Below, piece by piece: positions 32,136-39,974 of a DNA stretch of 39,974 nucleotides (its first letter is position 1; each line of letters starts with the position of its first letter). The stretch lies in contig JALQTQ010000006.1 in the NCBI GenBank assembly GCA_023263995.1, forward strand, positions 1 through 39,974, in the 5' to 3' direction. Made by a program: the position numbers and the translations under genes. The DNA comes from Akkermansiaceae bacterium (GTDB taxonomy: Bacteria; Verrucomicrobiota; Verrucomicrobiia; Verrucomicrobiales; Akkermansiaceae). The notes beneath the pieces are model-generated. The model saw only the letters and a program-made list of their open reading frames with translations, was not told the DNA's origin and ran no database searches.

Positions 32136-34700
32136 ATGGAATTTCTCTCCCTCCACAATCTCATCTGGGTCCTTCCCATCATCATCGCCGCCATCTCGGC
32201 CGCCGCTTGGTCCTACCGGCAGCGCAAAAAGGCGGTGGCCCTGCTCACCCAAAATGCCCAGTCCTGCCACCTCATGACCAACGCCTCTCCGGTGCGACGC
32301 CACCTTCTTGCCACCGTCCTGCTGGCCTCAATCATTCTGGCGGGTTTTGCCGCCCTCCGTCCCAGCGGTGGTACCACCTTGACCGAATACCAACGCCCGG
32401 CCAAAAACCTCACCATCCTCCTCGATGTCTCAAACTCGATGACCGCTGTCGATGGCGTCGGGATCAGCCGATTCGAGGCCGCCCGACTTTTCCTCCGCGC
32501 CCTTATTGAGAGCCGACCCACCGACCGCATCGGCATGATTTCGTTCGCTGGCAACACCTTCATCGAGTCGCCAGTTACCCTTGATCACTCGATCCTCCTC
32601 AAGCGACTGGGTCAGGCCAAACCCGGAGCTCCCTTTGTCCCCGGAACCAACATCACCGGAGCACTCGAGGAAGCCCGGGCCCTCCTCACCGAGACTCCTC
32701 CTCCCGGCTCGGCAATCCTCGTCTTCTCGGACGGCGACAACGTCACCGGATCGGACCCCAAGGAGATTCTTGCCGACCTCAAAAAGAAGAACATCCCCGT
32801 CCTTTCCGTGGCCTTCGGACAAAACGGGCTCGAAGCCATCGTCCCCGGCAGCGACCTCAAAACACGCGCCAACCACGACACCCTCCGCCAACTTTCCGAC
32901 GCCACCGACGGGCTCTTCCTGGCAGCCTCCCCCAAAGATGTCGACACCCAAGTGGCCCAACTCGGCACCCGCATCGACACGATCACCCTCGATGGGGAAA
33001 ATATCGCCACCGAGCTCTTCGAACGCCCCTACGACCTATACGCCTGGTTTCTCTCCGTCGCCCTCTTCTGTCTCATGATCCACCTCTTCCTTCCCCTCCG
33101 GACCAAACGCTGGCACCCGCTGACCGCCAGCCTGCCCCTCATTTTTGCCCTGCCTTCCGAGCTCCAGGCCGAACAATTCAACACCTACGCCGAAGCCCTC
33201 GAGGCGGCCCGGGCCGATGAACGACCGGTCGCGGTCATCTTCATCGGGTCCGATTGGTCCCCACTTTCGATCAGCTTTGAAAAGGAGATCCTCTCCCACC
33301 CAGTCTTCCAAAAATGGGCCGAGACCTCGGTGGCCTGGACCCTCGTCGATCTCCCCCGGGTCGGCCTGAGCGACGAGGAACGCCGCAACCGACGGGAGTT
33401 CATGGCGAAACTCAAGGTCGAAACCTTCCCCATGGCGGTCTTCCTCGACGACAAGGAAAACCAACTCGGAACCCTGACCCACGACCCCGAAGGCCCCAGT
33501 TCTTGGACCAGGCGTGCCGACGCCATCATCGCGGGTGACACTGCCGCCGGAGACACCGCGGCCTCCGCCAGTTACCTTCCCGAGGAGGTTCGTCAGAGCC
33601 TGGAAGACGAATCCCTCACCGACGAACAACGCAGCGTCCGCTACTACAACAAAGCCCTTGAAATCGAAAAAGCCGAGCCCGAACTAACCCTGGAATCCAA
33701 GGATCGCTTCGAACTCCTCATCGACCTCTACACTCGTGCGGCCGAGGCCGCCCCGACACCCCGCAAGGACCTCATCTTCCCGGCCCGCCTCCGTCTTGCT
33801 CACCTCCACCATCGCATGGGGCTCACCCAATTGCCCAAGTCCGAACAGGAACTGGGCATGATGTCGATGGCCAAGCAGACCGACCCCATCAATCTCCTCA
33901 AACGAGCCAAAAAATCATTCCAAAGTGCCCTCCGCATTTACAAAAATGCCGCCCCCCTCAATCCGGGCAGCGAGGAGCTCAGCAATAATCTCGCCCTCGC
34001 CTACCAAAACGTCAGCCGGACCCAAGCCTACCTCGACTTCTTCGAGGCCTACCAAAAGGCGATCGAAACCACCAGCATCGCCCTCGATCAGGAAAAGGCC
34101 TTCGCCGCGAGCCTGCGACGTGAGGTGAACACGCGACTCGAAATCAACAAGGAGGCGATCGCGGAGTCGGCCCGTGCCATCCAAGAGCTCATTGCCAAGG
34201 CCGAAGCCATCGAGGATAGCCCAACCATCCTGCCCGCCGAGGGACTCAAGGACTACCGCCTCGCCGACGAGGACATCGTCCTCGCCCCCTCGCCCCACCG
34301 CGAACGCAACCTCGAACAAGCGGCTGAGCATATCCAAGACGCCCTCGACCACCTCATTGACCCGCAGCAAATGCAGCCTCAGCAGGGTGAAGGCGAGAGC
34401 GAAGATCAAGGCGAGGGCGAAGGAGAAGAGGAAGGCCAAGATGAGGGTGAGAACGAAGGCGGCCGCCAGCGTGACCTCCAAGAAGACAACCCGCAGGGCG
34501 ACCGCCCCGAAGGAGAACAACCCGGTGGTGAGGAAGGCGAGCAACCAGAACCAAAGGGAGAAGGAGGGGAAGATCCGACCGAAAATGATCTCAAAAGAGC
34601 CGAAAAGGAAGGAGGCGATCTCCGCCAGCGCCTCCTGCGCCGCGAACAAAACGAGTATTTCCGCCGGGGGAGACCCGTCCCTCGCGGCAAGGGCCACTAG
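32136..34700 (+). CDS. BatB-thioredoxin-like-BatC fusion protein
   Basis: An 854-residue fusion. Residues 1-320 are a BatB-like VWA module: two N-terminal helices, MIDAS Asp97-x-Ser99-x-Ser101 (LLDVSNSM), FSDGDNVTG, and a closing helix (about 303-320). A signal-peptide-like stretch follows (329-345, LTASLPLIFALPSELQA) and may mark an old gene start. Residues 363-466 fit a thioredoxin-like domain of the type FxGSDWCxxC, but here Ser375-Pro-Leu-Ser378 replaces the two cysteines; the cis-Pro region (ETFPMAVFLDD) is kept. TPR-like helices follow to about 740. The tail (about 750-830) is a Glu/Gly/Gln-rich low-complexity region like that of BatC. The module is membrane-anchored with most of the mass probably in the periplasm. 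Confidence 0.85.
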   Translation: MEFLSLHNLIWVLPIIIAAISAAAWSYRQRKKAVALLTQNAQSCHLMTNASPVRRHLLATVLLASIILAGFAALRPSGGTTLTEYQRPAKNLTILLDVSNSMTAVDGVGISRFEAARLFLRALIESRPTDRIGMISFAGNTFIESPVTLDHSILLKRLGQAKPGAPFVPGTNITGALEEARALLTETPPPGSAILVFSDGDNVTGSDPKEILADLKKKNIPVLSVAFGQNGLEAIVPGSDLKTRANHDTLRQLSDATDGLFLAASPKDVDTQVAQLGTRIDTITLDGENIATELFERPYDLYAWFLSVALFCLMIHLFLPLRTKRWHPLTASLPLIFALPSELQAEQFNTYAEALEAARADERPVAVIFIGSDWSPLSISFEKEILSHPVFQKWAETSVAWTLVDLPRVGLSDEERRNRREFMAKLKVETFPMAVFLDDKENQLGTLTHDPEGPSSWTRRADAIIAGDTAAGDTAASASYLPEEVRQSLEDESLTDEQRSVRYYNKALEIEKAEPELTLESKDRFELLIDLYTRAAEAAPTPRKDLIFPARLRLAHLHHRMGLTQLPKSEQELGMMSMAKQTDPINLLKRAKKSFQSALRIYKNAAPLNPGSEELSNNLALAYQNVSRTQAYLDFFEAYQKAIETTSIALDQEKAFAASLRREVNTRLEINKEAIAESARAIQELIAKAEAIEDSPTILPAEGLKDYRLADEDIVLAPSPHRERNLEQAAEHIQDALDHLIDPQQMQPQQGEGESEDQGEGEGEEEGQDEGENEGGRQRDLQEDNPQGDRPEGEQPGGEEGEQPEPKGEGGEDPTENDLKRAEKEGGDLRQRLLRREQNEYFRRGRPVPRGKGH

Positions 34701-34721
34701 GAGCAACCGTCCTCATCCGCC

Positions 34722-37019
34722 ATGATCTTCCGGTTCTTCTTTGTCCTTGTCCTCCTCTTCCCGCTCTTTGCGTGGTCTCAGGATTACACGGTTTACCGTC
34801 CCCCCTCAACGATCACGGTGGACCGGCTCGAAAGCATCAGCATCGTCACCAAAGCCGAAATGGAACTGGGCGCCCTCCCCGACCACCCCAAGATCACCTG
34901 GCTCGGTTACTCCAGCATCCGCCTGCCCAACAATCGCTTCGGCGAAATGCAGACCGACAACCGCATTTCCTTCATCGCCAAGGCCCCCGGTCTCATCGAA
35001 TTCCCACCCATTCCCATCGTTCTCGAAAACAAGGAATTCTTCATCCGCATCGGCGAGGTTCGCGCCGAAACCAACCCAGCCTCGAAAACCGACACCACCC
35101 TCCAAATCCTCTGGAATGAACAAACCGAAATCCCGAAGGAAGTCCACCTCGGGGAAGCCGTCGAGGTGCAGTTTGTGGCTTTCGTCGGGGAAGCCAGCGA
35201 TGGGTCGATCAGCCCTTATTTTTCTCAACCGTCGAACCGCGTCGAGGGAGCCCGCTGGCATCAATACGTCCGCTACTCGGGACGCAAGCCCATCCCCAGC
35301 GACTACTTCCGGACCTACTCACAGTCGTTCTTCAGCCGATACAGTGAGCCGGAAAACTACCGACAAACGACCGAGGAAATCGATGGGAAATATTACCACA
35401 TGCGCATCTACAAAGCGCGCCTCTATTTCACCAAACCTGGTAAGGCCACCGGCCATCTGAGCATGACCCTTGGCACCACCCGTAGCACCCGGAGCCACCG
35501 CACCCACGTCATTCCGTTCGAGATCAACGTGGTTCCCCTTCCCCCTCTTCCGAACGACCAAGCCTTCAACACCGGCCTCATCGGCGACTTCGAAATCGAG
35601 GCCAGCTACCATCCCGCCGAGCCGCTTCCCGAGCAACCCTTGCAAGTCCGACTCACCCTGAGCGGGCAGGGCAATCCCAACCTGCGTAACGAATTCGACT
35701 TTTCAGCCGACGGATTTCCCTCGAGCGAAAGCGAATTCTACCCTCGGGTCGGCAGCAACTACGACTTCTGGGAGGCGGATTTTACCCAGACGCTCTTCCC
35801 CACCGGGAAAGTCGGCACCCTTCCGCCGATTCTTCTGGCTTCCTTCGACACCGTGGCCGACCAGTGGCGCTACCACGAGGTGAGCCCCGCCCTGACCCTG
35901 CCCGGCTTTGACAAACTCTCCGATGCCCTTCGTCCCAAATCCACCCCCGGCCCTGTCATCACCCGACCCATCTTGCTCAATCTTCCACCTGCCACCTTCG
36001 CGGCCTTCGCCTTCGCACCGCTTCTCCCCTTTCTCTTCAGTTTCGCCAAAAAACGGCTCGATTCCCGCGACCCCGAACAGAAGAAAAGGGAGCGCACCCT
36101 CCGCAAGCTCATCAAGGACTTCCAGTCGGGACACGGATCCGCCGAGGCCATCGATGAACAACTCCTCCCCATCCTACGCCATCACCTCGACCTTCCCAGC
36201 GGGGCCACCGTGCGAGAAATTGCCGACGCCCTCGATGACCCGCAACTGGCGGCCTCACTCGCAACCCACGCCGAGTCGTCCTTTTCCGCCAATGGCCGCT
36301 CCGTCGATTACCCTGCCCTCGCCCGCCAACTGGCCAAGCTCGCGCTCGTGGCTCTCCTCTTTCTCGGTTCCCTCCAAGCCGCCACTCTTGCCGAGGCCAA
36401 CGCGACCTTTGAGAAGGCCAACTACCGTCAGGCCATCACTGACTATCAGGCCCTCCTCGCTGCCGACCCGAACCGGCCGGGTCTGCACTTCAACCTCGCC
36501 CAAGCCTACCTCTCCGCCAACGAGCCAGCCCGCGCCCTCGCCTCCTGCCACACCGCCCTCCTTCTCGATCCTCTCGATTCGGAAGCACGAGACCTGATGG
36601 CCAAGATCCGAGAACGTCAGGGCGACCTCACGGTGGCCCGCAACCGTTTCCTCGACCTCCGCCCCGACCAATGGATCCTCGTCTCGGCCTCCATTTGGGT
36701 CGCGGCTTTCCTCTGGTTCGGCGTCCGCAAATTCCGCCTCCTTCCACGCTGGCCCGGCGTTGCCCTCGCCCTCCTCGCCCTTCTCTTCCTCGGCTCCGCC
36801 ACCTGGCGACAGATACACGACTACGCCCCGGAGCAATACATGGTCCTCGCCGACGAACTCCCCCGCGAACCGAAGGCCGGCACCCCCGACTGGAGTTACC
36901 CCGCTCTGCGCGCCGGTCAACTCGTGCAAGTCAGCGAAATCAACGAAACCCACGCCCGGGTCCGCTCGGAAGACGGCAGCTTCTGGCTCCCCGTCCGCGA
37001 ACTCCAACAAGTCTGGTAA
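34722..37019 (+). CDS. BatD-BatE fusion protein
   Basis: A 765-residue exported membrane protein. A signal peptide (MIFRFFFVLVLLFPLFAWSQ) precedes a BatD-type domain, mostly beta sandwiches (PPSTITVDRLESISIVTKAE..., FDTVADQWRYHEVSPALTLPGF). A helix (PATFAAFAFAPLLPFLFSF) follows. Then a second signal-like helix (QLAKLALVALLFLGSLQAA) leads into TPR units (ANATFEKANYRQAITDYQAL, LHFNLAQAYLSANEPARALA), further helices (about 640-655 and 670-690), and a C-terminal SH3-like domain (LRAGQLVQVSEINETHARVR). The second half matches BatE, whose usual leader seems retained inside. The gene starts 21 bp after the BatB fusion, and its stop touches the next start. BatD/BatE are envelope proteins of unknown mechanism linked to oxidative stress tolerance in Bacteroides. 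Confidence 0.83.
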   Translation: MIFRFFFVLVLLFPLFAWSQDYTVYRPPSTITVDRLESISIVTKAEMELGALPDHPKITWLGYSSIRLPNNRFGEMQTDNRISFIAKAPGLIEFPPIPIVLENKEFFIRIGEVRAETNPASKTDTTLQILWNEQTEIPKEVHLGEAVEVQFVAFVGEASDGSISPYFSQPSNRVEGARWHQYVRYSGRKPIPSDYFRTYSQSFFSRYSEPENYRQTTEEIDGKYYHMRIYKARLYFTKPGKATGHLSMTLGTTRSTRSHRTHVIPFEINVVPLPPLPNDQAFNTGLIGDFEIEASYHPAEPLPEQPLQVRLTLSGQGNPNLRNEFDFSADGFPSSESEFYPRVGSNYDFWEADFTQTLFPTGKVGTLPPILLASFDTVADQWRYHEVSPALTLPGFDKLSDALRPKSTPGPVITRPILLNLPPATFAAFAFAPLLPFLFSFAKKRLDSRDPEQKKRERTLRKLIKDFQSGHGSAEAIDEQLLPILRHHLDLPSGATVREIADALDDPQLAASLATHAESSFSANGRSVDYPALARQLAKLALVALLFLGSLQAATLAEANATFEKANYRQAITDYQALLAADPNRPGLHFNLAQAYLSANEPARALASCHTALLLDPLDSEARDLMAKIRERQGDLTVARNRFLDLRPDQWILVSASIWVAAFLWFGVRKFRLLPRWPGVALALLALLFLGSATWRQIHDYAPEQYMVLADELPREPKAGTPDWSYPALRAGQLVQVSEINETHARVRSEDGSFWLPVRELQQVW

Positions 37020-38696
37020 ATGAAAGCCCGCCTCTTTCTCCTCGCTCTTCTCACTCCACTCCTCCCGGCCCAGGATCCCACCTGGACAGCCAACAACGAG
37101 GCCGCCCTCCAGCAATCACTCAACGCCCTCGCAACCTCCCTGCCCCAGCACACCGTCCTCGTCGGACGCACCAGTTCGACTGACACCTGCGTCGCGGTGG
37201 TCATCGATCGCGCCGGTCACCTCCTTGCTCCCTTCATCCCTGCCGTCGACCAGAGTGACGCCCCCTACCTCCTCTATTTATCCGACGGATCACGTCTCTC
37301 CCTCACCACCGTCAAGGAGCTTCCGAGGCGCTCACTTGCCCTGCTCAAGATGGAGAATCCACCCGGCAACCTCCTCCCCATACGCGTCGCCCGGATCACC
37401 AACCACACCGTGGTCCTTCCCACCTGCGCCCCCATTGCTTCCCTCGGCGAACCAGCTTCCCTCTTCATCGATCACCTCGAATTTCCCCCGCCCGCCGAGG
37501 CCCCGGCCTTCCGGCTCGATGGCATCTTTTACCGCCCCGGCACTCCCGTGCTCGACCCCAGCGGAGCCCTCATTGGCACCACCTTGCAACCGCGCGATAG
37601 CAGCACCCCGGCCCTCATGATCGCCAACCTGCGGCCCGAAATTCCCGAGCTCGCACCCCTGCTGGCCGAAGAGAGTGAATCCGACCTTCCCGATCTCCCC
37701 GAAGCTCCGGAAGCCACCAAGGAAGAAATCAAGGAGCTGACCGAATCCCCGCTCACCGGGGCCCGCCAGCGCTTCTTCCAGACCACCCACCCCGCACGCA
37801 TGCCCTGCGTCCTCATTTCCAACGAGGGAGCGCAGGCCACCCACTCCGTCATCGGAACCATCGTGGGAACCGACGGACTTATCCTGACGAAAGCCTCGGA
37901 ACTCGGCCCAGCTCTGAGCGTTCGGTATGACGGACGCACCTACCCCGCCGCCCTACTGGCCACCGACGAAGTGACCGACCTCGCCCTCGTCGGCATCGAA
38001 GCCTCCAACCTTCCGGTCGTTCGCTGGTTTGACACCCGTCCCAGTGCGGGCACCACGGTGGCCGCTCCCATTCTACTGCAGGAATCCACCGAAGAAATGC
38101 TTTCCGAACCAACTTCCCGGGTGGGCACCTTCAGCCACCTCTTCAAGGAAAACACACCACCGGTCCACGCCACCAGCCAAGTCACCAGCTTGGGCCTGAC
38201 CACCGAGCAAATTGATTCCAAAGTGACCGTGGCCGCCCTGGCCCCCGAAACCCCGGCTTACGAATCGGGCCTCTCACCCGGTGATGTCATCACCCGGATT
38301 GATCAAACGACGATCTCCTCCCGTGCCGACCTCACCACCTTTCTCAACCGCTGCGAGGTCGGACAAGAGGTTGCAGTCGAAGTCACCCGCGGTGAAGCCT
38401 CCAAAACCTTCACCCTTCCGCTGATCAGCCCTCTCCTCCTGCCTCCGTCGACAGGAGTGTCGCTCGATCAAGGCATCTCGATGATTCCCAGTGTCCGCCG
38501 CGCCCCCTTCCCGGATGTCCTGGTCCACACCGTTCCCCTCAATGCCTGGGATTGTGGTTCCCCCCTCTTCGACCGACAGGGCCGCGCCCTCGGGCTCAAC
38601 ATCGCGGCAGTGGCCCCAGCCCGCTCTTTCGCCCTTCCTCCCGCCACAGTCCGCCAGGCCCTCGAGCGCCTTCTTGCCAAAACCCGCGCCTTTTGA
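37020..38696 (+). CDS. Degenerate trypsin-like/PDZ exported protein
   Basis: A 558-residue protein whose ATG follows the previous stop directly (TAAATG). A signal peptide (MKARLFLLALLTPLLPAQ) is followed by a divergent protease-like N-terminal half (GTPVLDPSGALIGTTL near 174-189). The second half has a trypsin-like core (SVIGTIVGTDGLILTKASEL; VTDLALVGIEA with Asp320) and a PDZ domain (about 388-470, AYESGLSPGDVITRI). The catalytic His position in LILTKASEL is not His. After the PDZ domain, NAWDCGSPLFDRQGRALGLNIA occupies the place of the GDSGGPL segment, with Cys512 where Ser is expected. It is therefore probably an inactive protease serving as adaptor or sensor. An intact HtrA-like protease follows 6 bp downstream. 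Confidence 0.82.
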   Translation: MKARLFLLALLTPLLPAQDPTWTANNEAALQQSLNALATSLPQHTVLVGRTSSTDTCVAVVIDRAGHLLAPFIPAVDQSDAPYLLYLSDGSRLSLTTVKELPRRSLALLKMENPPGNLLPIRVARITNHTVVLPTCAPIASLGEPASLFIDHLEFPPPAEAPAFRLDGIFYRPGTPVLDPSGALIGTTLQPRDSSTPALMIANLRPEIPELAPLLAEESESDLPDLPEAPEATKEEIKELTESPLTGARQRFFQTTHPARMPCVLISNEGAQATHSVIGTIVGTDGLILTKASELGPALSVRYDGRTYPAALLATDEVTDLALVGIEASNLPVVRWFDTRPSAGTTVAAPILLQESTEEMLSEPTSRVGTFSHLFKENTPPVHATSQVTSLGLTTEQIDSKVTVAALAPETPAYESGLSPGDVITRIDQTTISSRADLTTFLNRCEVGQEVAVEVTRGEASKTFTLPLISPLLLPPSTGVSLDQGISMIPSVRRAPFPDVLVHTVPLNAWDCGSPLFDRQGRALGLNIAAVAPARSFALPPATVRQALERLLAKTRAF

Positions 38697-38702
38697 TTCC
38701 CG

Positions 38703-39974
38703 ATGAAGTCCCTCGTCTTTCTTTTTCTCTCGACCGTCTTCCTCGCTGCCCAAACCCCGGAGGAACTCGACCGGATCCTGCGTAAGCTTGCGCCTGACCT
38801 TGTGGACGCCACCGTCGCGATCATGCTCGATGGTGGTTCCGGGTCCGGCGTCATCGTCTCGCCCACGGGCCTCGTGATCACCGCCGCGCACGTCACCAAC
38901 GAACCGGGCAAGCAGATGAAGGTCCTTCTTTCCGACGGACGGGAACTCGATGCGACCAGTCTCGGAGTGGACCACGGCACCGATGGAGCCCTTCTCCAAA
39001 TCAATGCCCCGGGCCCCTTTCCACACCGTCCGTATGTCAAAACAAGAACCTACCAAATCGGCGACTGGGCCATCGCCACCGGCCACCCTGGCGGCCCGGT
39101 CATCGGCCGTTCCTCACCCCTGCGCCTCGGCCGGATCAGCGAAGCCGGTATCAAAAGTGGCTTCGAGGACGCGATCACCACGGACGCCACCGTGATCTCG
39201 GGCGACTCCGGCGGCCCGCTCTACAATCTCCAAGGTGAGGTCATCGGCATCAATAGCAACATCAGCATGTCCTGGCGCATCAACAAACACGTCCCCCTCC
39301 CCGCCATCGTGGCGAAATGGGATGCCCTCCTCGCCGGCGAGTCCTTCGGAAGGCCGGTCCGGGCCCAGCAGGATATCGGTGATCCTTTCGATGAACCTTA
39401 CGCCGCGCTCCGCCGGAAATTCGAAGAGGCCCTGGCCGAGCATTCCGACGACCCGGAAGCTGCCGCCCTGCTCAAACGGCCCCGCCTCCTCGACCCGCAT
39501 CACATGCAAAGGTTTCTCGACCGCTGGGAGCCCGATCCGGAAGCCCCGCGAGCTCCCCACTATGGTTTCACTTTGGAAGCCCGGGCCACCCGCATTCAAT
39601 CCGTGGTGCCCGAAAGCCCTGCAGCCCGCAGCCCCCTTGCAATCGGCGATGTCATCACCTCGGTCAATGGCACCCCGGTCGCCAGCACGACCGCCCTGGC
39701 CCTGCAACTCCAGAAAGGCGGCCCCGCCACTCTGACCACCAGCGACGGAAAATCAGTCACCCTCAAACCAGAAGAGGTCGTGGCCCGACGCCACTTCCCC
39801 CAACCAGTCGCGGGCGTCATCGACATGATAATCATCGAGCCCACCGACGCAGAAAGTGAGACTCCGGAACGCCTTCCCAACCAAGAGTTCCTCGCTGACC
39901 TTGAGCCCCTTCGCGATCAATTTCGTAATGCCATCATCCCGCTGAAAAACCCCGCAGGCCGCATCCTTGCCCAT
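38703..39974 (+). CDS. HtrA/DegP-like serine protease (3' end outside window)
   Basis: The gene is open to the window end; 424 codons are present without a stop. A signal peptide (MKSLVFLFLSTVFLAAQ) precedes an S1C trypsin-like domain with an intact triad: His63 in LVITAAHVTN, Asp94 in GTDGALL, and Ser169 in SGDSGGPLYN with IGINSN after it. Beyond about residue 290 comes a PDZ-like domain (VVPESPAARSPLAIGDVITSVNGTPVASTTAL). HtrA proteins degrade misfolded or regulated envelope proteins. The ATG at 38703 lies 6 bp after the stop of the degenerate protease gene, so they belong to one operon with the Bat genes. A second PDZ or other domain may follow past the end. Confidence 0.93.
   Translation, partial: MKSLVFLFLSTVFLAAQTPEELDRILRKLAPDLVDATVAIMLDGGSGSGVIVSPTGLVITAAHVTNEPGKQMKVLLSDGRELDATSLGVDHGTDGALLQINAPGPFPHRPYVKTRTYQIGDWAIATGHPGGPVIGRSSPLRLGRISEAGIKSGFEDAITTDATVISGDSGGPLYNLQGEVIGINSNISMSWRINKHVPLPAIVAKWDALLAGESFGRPVRAQQDIGDPFDEPYAALRRKFEEALAEHSDDPEAAALLKRPRLLDPHHMQRFLDRWEPDPEAPRAPHYGFTLEARATRIQSVVPESPAARSPLAIGDVITSVNGTPVASTTALALQLQKGGPATLTTSDGKSVTLKPEEVVARRHFPQPVAGVIDMIIIEPTDAESETPERLPNQEFLADLEPLRDQFRNAIIPLKNPAGRILAH

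Noticed and set aside
1-39974. CRISPR array, rRNA operon or integrated phage with att sites
   Set aside because: No regularly spaced direct repeats, rRNA sequence or integrase gene were seen; the only tRNA (24573-24647) has no adjacent integrase.

Overview
The window looks like a chromosomal segment of a Verrucomicrobiota bacterium (Planctomycetes-Verrucomicrobia-Chlamydiae group). This is inferred from content: a paired PSCyt1/DUF1549/DUF1553 cytochrome-like protein and DUF1501 protein, a PEP-CTERM secreted protein, secreted proteins with the 'Y-x-V-Q-x-S-T-D-L-x-x-W' motif, a vanadium-haloperoxidase-like enzyme, and a fused Bat (aerotolerance) gene set. Most genes are GC-rich, so long antisense open frames are common and were treated as shadows. 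No database search was possible; family names come from recognised motifs.

Layout. 1-2850 is accessory DNA: a PD-(D/E)XK nuclease-like gene, two unrecognised minus-strand genes (one a small membrane protein), and an IS110-family element with a 5' region that folds into nested hairpins (candidate bridge RNA). Just right of the IS is a 107-bp scrap duplicated from inside a large gene 3 kb away. 2888-7381 is a minus-strand operon of unrecognised exported proteins. Its first gene is cut by an in-frame TGA, the large third product has calcium-binding DxDGDG loops, and the last is anchored by a C-terminal helix. 7561-11909 is the DUF1549/DUF1553 + DUF1501 pair, followed by two tandem paralogous membrane-anchored repeat proteins (11957-14409).

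14406-19497 holds a hybrid sensor histidine kinase (minus), a divergent vanadium haloperoxidase/PAP2-like enzyme with a strong terminator, and a LytTR response regulator. 19699-22207 has an Amt ammonium transporter and a PEP-CTERM protein, both minus. 22522-28903 is housekeeping: LepA, tRNA-Cys(GCA), an exported coiled-coil/TPR protein coupled to a glycine-zipper lipoprotein, and glucuronate isomerase UxaC. 29180-30868 is a DUF4407-type membrane coiled-coil protein.

31086-39974 (cut by the window end) is a compact Bat-type operon: BatA; a BatB-thioredoxin-like-BatC fusion whose thioredoxin motif reads S-P-L-S instead of C-x-x-C; a BatD-BatE fusion; a degenerate trypsin/PDZ protein lacking the catalytic His and Ser; and an HtrA-like protease with an intact triad. 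The fusions keep internal signal-peptide-like segments at the joins. This operon is the best candidate for an underdescribed system: VWA proteins on the membrane, a redox-dead thioredoxin fold, and a pseudoprotease/protease pair, probably acting together in the periplasm.
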